From positions 1-7,542 of the forward strand of contig JBOGIQ010000303.1 in the NCBI GenBank assembly GCA_050742535.1: a stretch of 7,542 bases of DNA, read 5' to 3'. The notes beneath the pieces are model-generated. The model worked only from the letters and a program-made list of their open reading frames with translations. It did no database searches and was not told where the DNA came from. A program made the translations under genes and the position numbers. Below are positions 6,153-7,542 of this stretch, one piece after another. Source of the DNA: Gp6-AA40 sp050742535 (GTDB lineage: Bacteria > Acidobacteriota > Vicinamibacteria > Vicinamibacterales > UBA2999). The number at the start of each line of letters is the position of its first letter. The first letter of the stretch is position 1.

Positions 6153-7542
6153 GTGCCCATCGGCGGGGATTTTCTGGTGATCGGCAGCGGCATCGCCGGC
6201 CTGCGCGCGGCGATCTCGCTGGCCGACGTCGGCCGTGTCGTCATTCTCACCAAGGCCGATCCGCGAGAAAGCAACACCGGATACGCCCAGGGGGGCATCG
6301 CCGCCGCTGTTGGCCCAGACGACTCGCCGCAGTTGCACGCCAGCGACACGATCGCTGCCGGCGACGGGCTGTGTGTGCCCGACGCCGTCCGGGCGCTGAC
6401 GGAAGAGGGTCCGCGCTACGTGCGCGAATTGATCGAGTGGGGCGCCGCCTTCGATCGGGCGCCGGACGGCGCGCCGGCGCTTGGACGCGAAGCGGCCCAC
6501 TCGGTGCGGCGGGTGCTGCACGCGCGCGACGCGACCGGCCGCGAGATCGGCCGCGTGTTGTGGCAGAAGGTTGCCGCCCACTCCCGGGTGACCGTCTACG
6601 ACGACGCGCTGGCGATGTCGTTGCTCACCCGGCGCGGGGAATGCGTTGGCGCAACGTTTGTCGGCCGTGGTGGAATGCTCGAGCAGATCGAAGCGGGGCG
6701 CACGCTGATTGCGACCGGCGGAGCGGGCCAGGTGTTCCGGGAGACGACGAATCCGGCGATTGCCACTGGCGACGGGATCGCGATGGCCTTCGATGCCGGC
6801 GCGCGCGTGGCGGATCTGGAGTTCGTCCAGTTCCATCCGACCGTGCTGAGCGCCGAAGGCGCACCACGGTTTTTGCTGTCGGAGGCGTTGCGCGGCGAAG
6901 GTGCCCGCCTCGTCAACGACGCCGGCGAACCGTTCATGACGCGCTACGAGGCGGCAGGCGACCTGGCGTCCCGCGATCTCGTGGCCCGCGCCATCGTCAA
7001 GGAGGTCGCCCGCACCGGAGCGCCCGTCTACCTGACGATGACCCATCTCGATCCGGAGTTCGTCCATCACCGTTTTCCGACCATCGCGCGCGCATGCCGT
7101 GAGGCGGGATTCGATCTGGCAACCGACCGCGTGCCGGTGAGTCCGGCCGCCCACTACGTGATGGGCGGCGTGGAGACGGATCTGCACGGGCGGACGTCGG
7201 TGACCGGCCTGTTTGCCGCCGGGGAGGCCGCGTGCACCGGCCTGCACGGTGCGAACCGTCTGGCGAGCAACTCCCTGCTTGAAGGCCTGGTGTTCGGCGC
7301 GCGCGCGGCTGAGGCCATGCGGACGTCAACGGTGGTCCCCTCGCTTCCGGCGACGGCGGACCAGCCGGTCGATGAGCAGCCCGCGAGCGTCGCGCTGCCC
7401 GACTCGTTTGCCATTCGCGATCTGATGTGGCGGCACGCCGGTCTGGTCAGGACCGCCGACGGCCTGCGGACGGCTCTGCCGCAGCTGACGGCGTGGCGCG
7501 CAGCGGCCGCGGCGCGGGTTGCCGCGGCGCCGGCCGATCGCG
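6153..7542 (+). CDS. nadB: L-aspartate oxidase, 3' end cut by window edge
   Basis: 463 codons are present and the frame is open at the edge. NadB proteins are usually about 530 residues, so part of the C-terminal domain is missing. The enzyme oxidises L-aspartate to iminoaspartate with FAD, using oxygen or fumarate as acceptor; NadA then makes quinolinate for NAD synthesis. Visible motifs are the FAD dinucleotide fold GSGIAG (11-16), 'SNTGYAQGGIAAA', QFHPT (226-230) with the active-site His, 'LLSEALRGEGA', 'SRDLVARAI' with R274, 'HYVMGGV' with H334, and 'HGANRLASNSLLEG' (365-378) with R369. The last two, and 'GREAAHSVRRVLHARDATG', favour NadB over the related SdhA/FrdA. The start is GTG with AGGA seven bases upstream. 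It is divergent from aroB. Confidence 0.95.
   Translation, partial: MPIGGDFLVIGSGIAGLRAAISLADVGRVVILTKADPRESNTGYAQGGIAAAVGPDDSPQLHASDTIAAGDGLCVPDAVRALTEEGPRYVRELIEWGAAFDRAPDGAPALGREAAHSVRRVLHARDATGREIGRVLWQKVAAHSRVTVYDDALAMSLLTRRGECVGATFVGRGGMLEQIEAGRTLIATGGAGQVFRETTNPAIATGDGIAMAFDAGARVADLEFVQFHPTVLSAEGAPRFLLSEALRGEGARLVNDAGEPFMTRYEAAGDLASRDLVARAIVKEVARTGAPVYLTMTHLDPEFVHHRFPTIARACREAGFDLATDRVPVSPAAHYVMGGVETDLHGRTSVTGLFAAGEAACTGLHGANRLASNSLLEGLVFGARAAEAMRTSTVVPSLPATADQPVDEQPASVALPDSFAIRDLMWRHAGLVRTADGLRTALPQLTAWRAAAAARVAAAPADR

Noticed and set aside
6126..7247. Long minus-strand open frame of 373 codons
   Set aside because: It lies antisense to nadB, which has clear catalytic motifs; no recognisable domain.
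1..7542. Mobile element, CRISPR array, tRNA/rRNA, toxin-antitoxin or defence system
   Set aside because: I found no transposase or integrase motifs, regular spaced repeats, RNA gene cores or toxin-antitoxin pair; every substantial stretch is explained by the listed genes.

Overview
The window is GC-rich, gene-dense bacterial DNA with short or overlapping gene junctions. It holds eight protein genes. I see no RNA gene, insertion sequence, CRISPR array, integrase or attachment site. The base composition, a small secreted coiled-coil protein beginning 'SLGDMAKKEAERRK' after its signal peptide, and the style of the minor pilins suggest a member of the Acidobacteriota, probably near the Vicinamibacteria. 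That placement is by eye and is an inference.

Layout: (1) 19-1457, plus strand: a membrane-anchored TPR protein with an N-terminal zinc ribbon, coupled by an ATGA overlap to a secreted coiled-coil protein. A hairpin terminator closes this pair. (2) 1458-1644: a 187-base gap with that terminator and, at its far end, a -24/-12 (sigma-54-like) promoter candidate. (3) 1645-4988, plus strand: three overlapping type IV pilus minor-pilin genes (PilV-, PilW- and PilX-like), then an NtrC-family sigma-54 response regulator with intact receiver, AAA+ and Fis-type domains. (4) 4985-6082, minus strand: aroB (3-dehydroquinate synthase), convergent with the regulator and overlapping it by four bases at a shared CTAG. 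(5) 6083-6152: the aroB/nadB divergent gap. (6) 6153 to the window end, plus strand: nadB (L-aspartate oxidase), cut by the edge.

How the genes work together: the three minor pilins would form a priming or tip complex for a type IV pilus or related pseudopilus. The major pilin, motor, platform, PilY1 adhesin and prepilin peptidase are not here. The sigma-54 activator follows directly and may control pilus genes, possibly including its own operon. No histidine kinase is visible. aroB (shikimate pathway) and nadB (de novo NAD synthesis) are housekeeping genes with no evident link to the pilus block.

No clearly new system is present. The points most worth a second look are the pilin/regulator operon with its candidate sigma-54 promoter, a predicted RNA hairpin masking the regulator's ribosome-binding region, the zinc-ribbon/TM/TPR plus secreted coiled-coil pair, and the Ala at the predicted prepilin cleavage site of the PilW-like protein.
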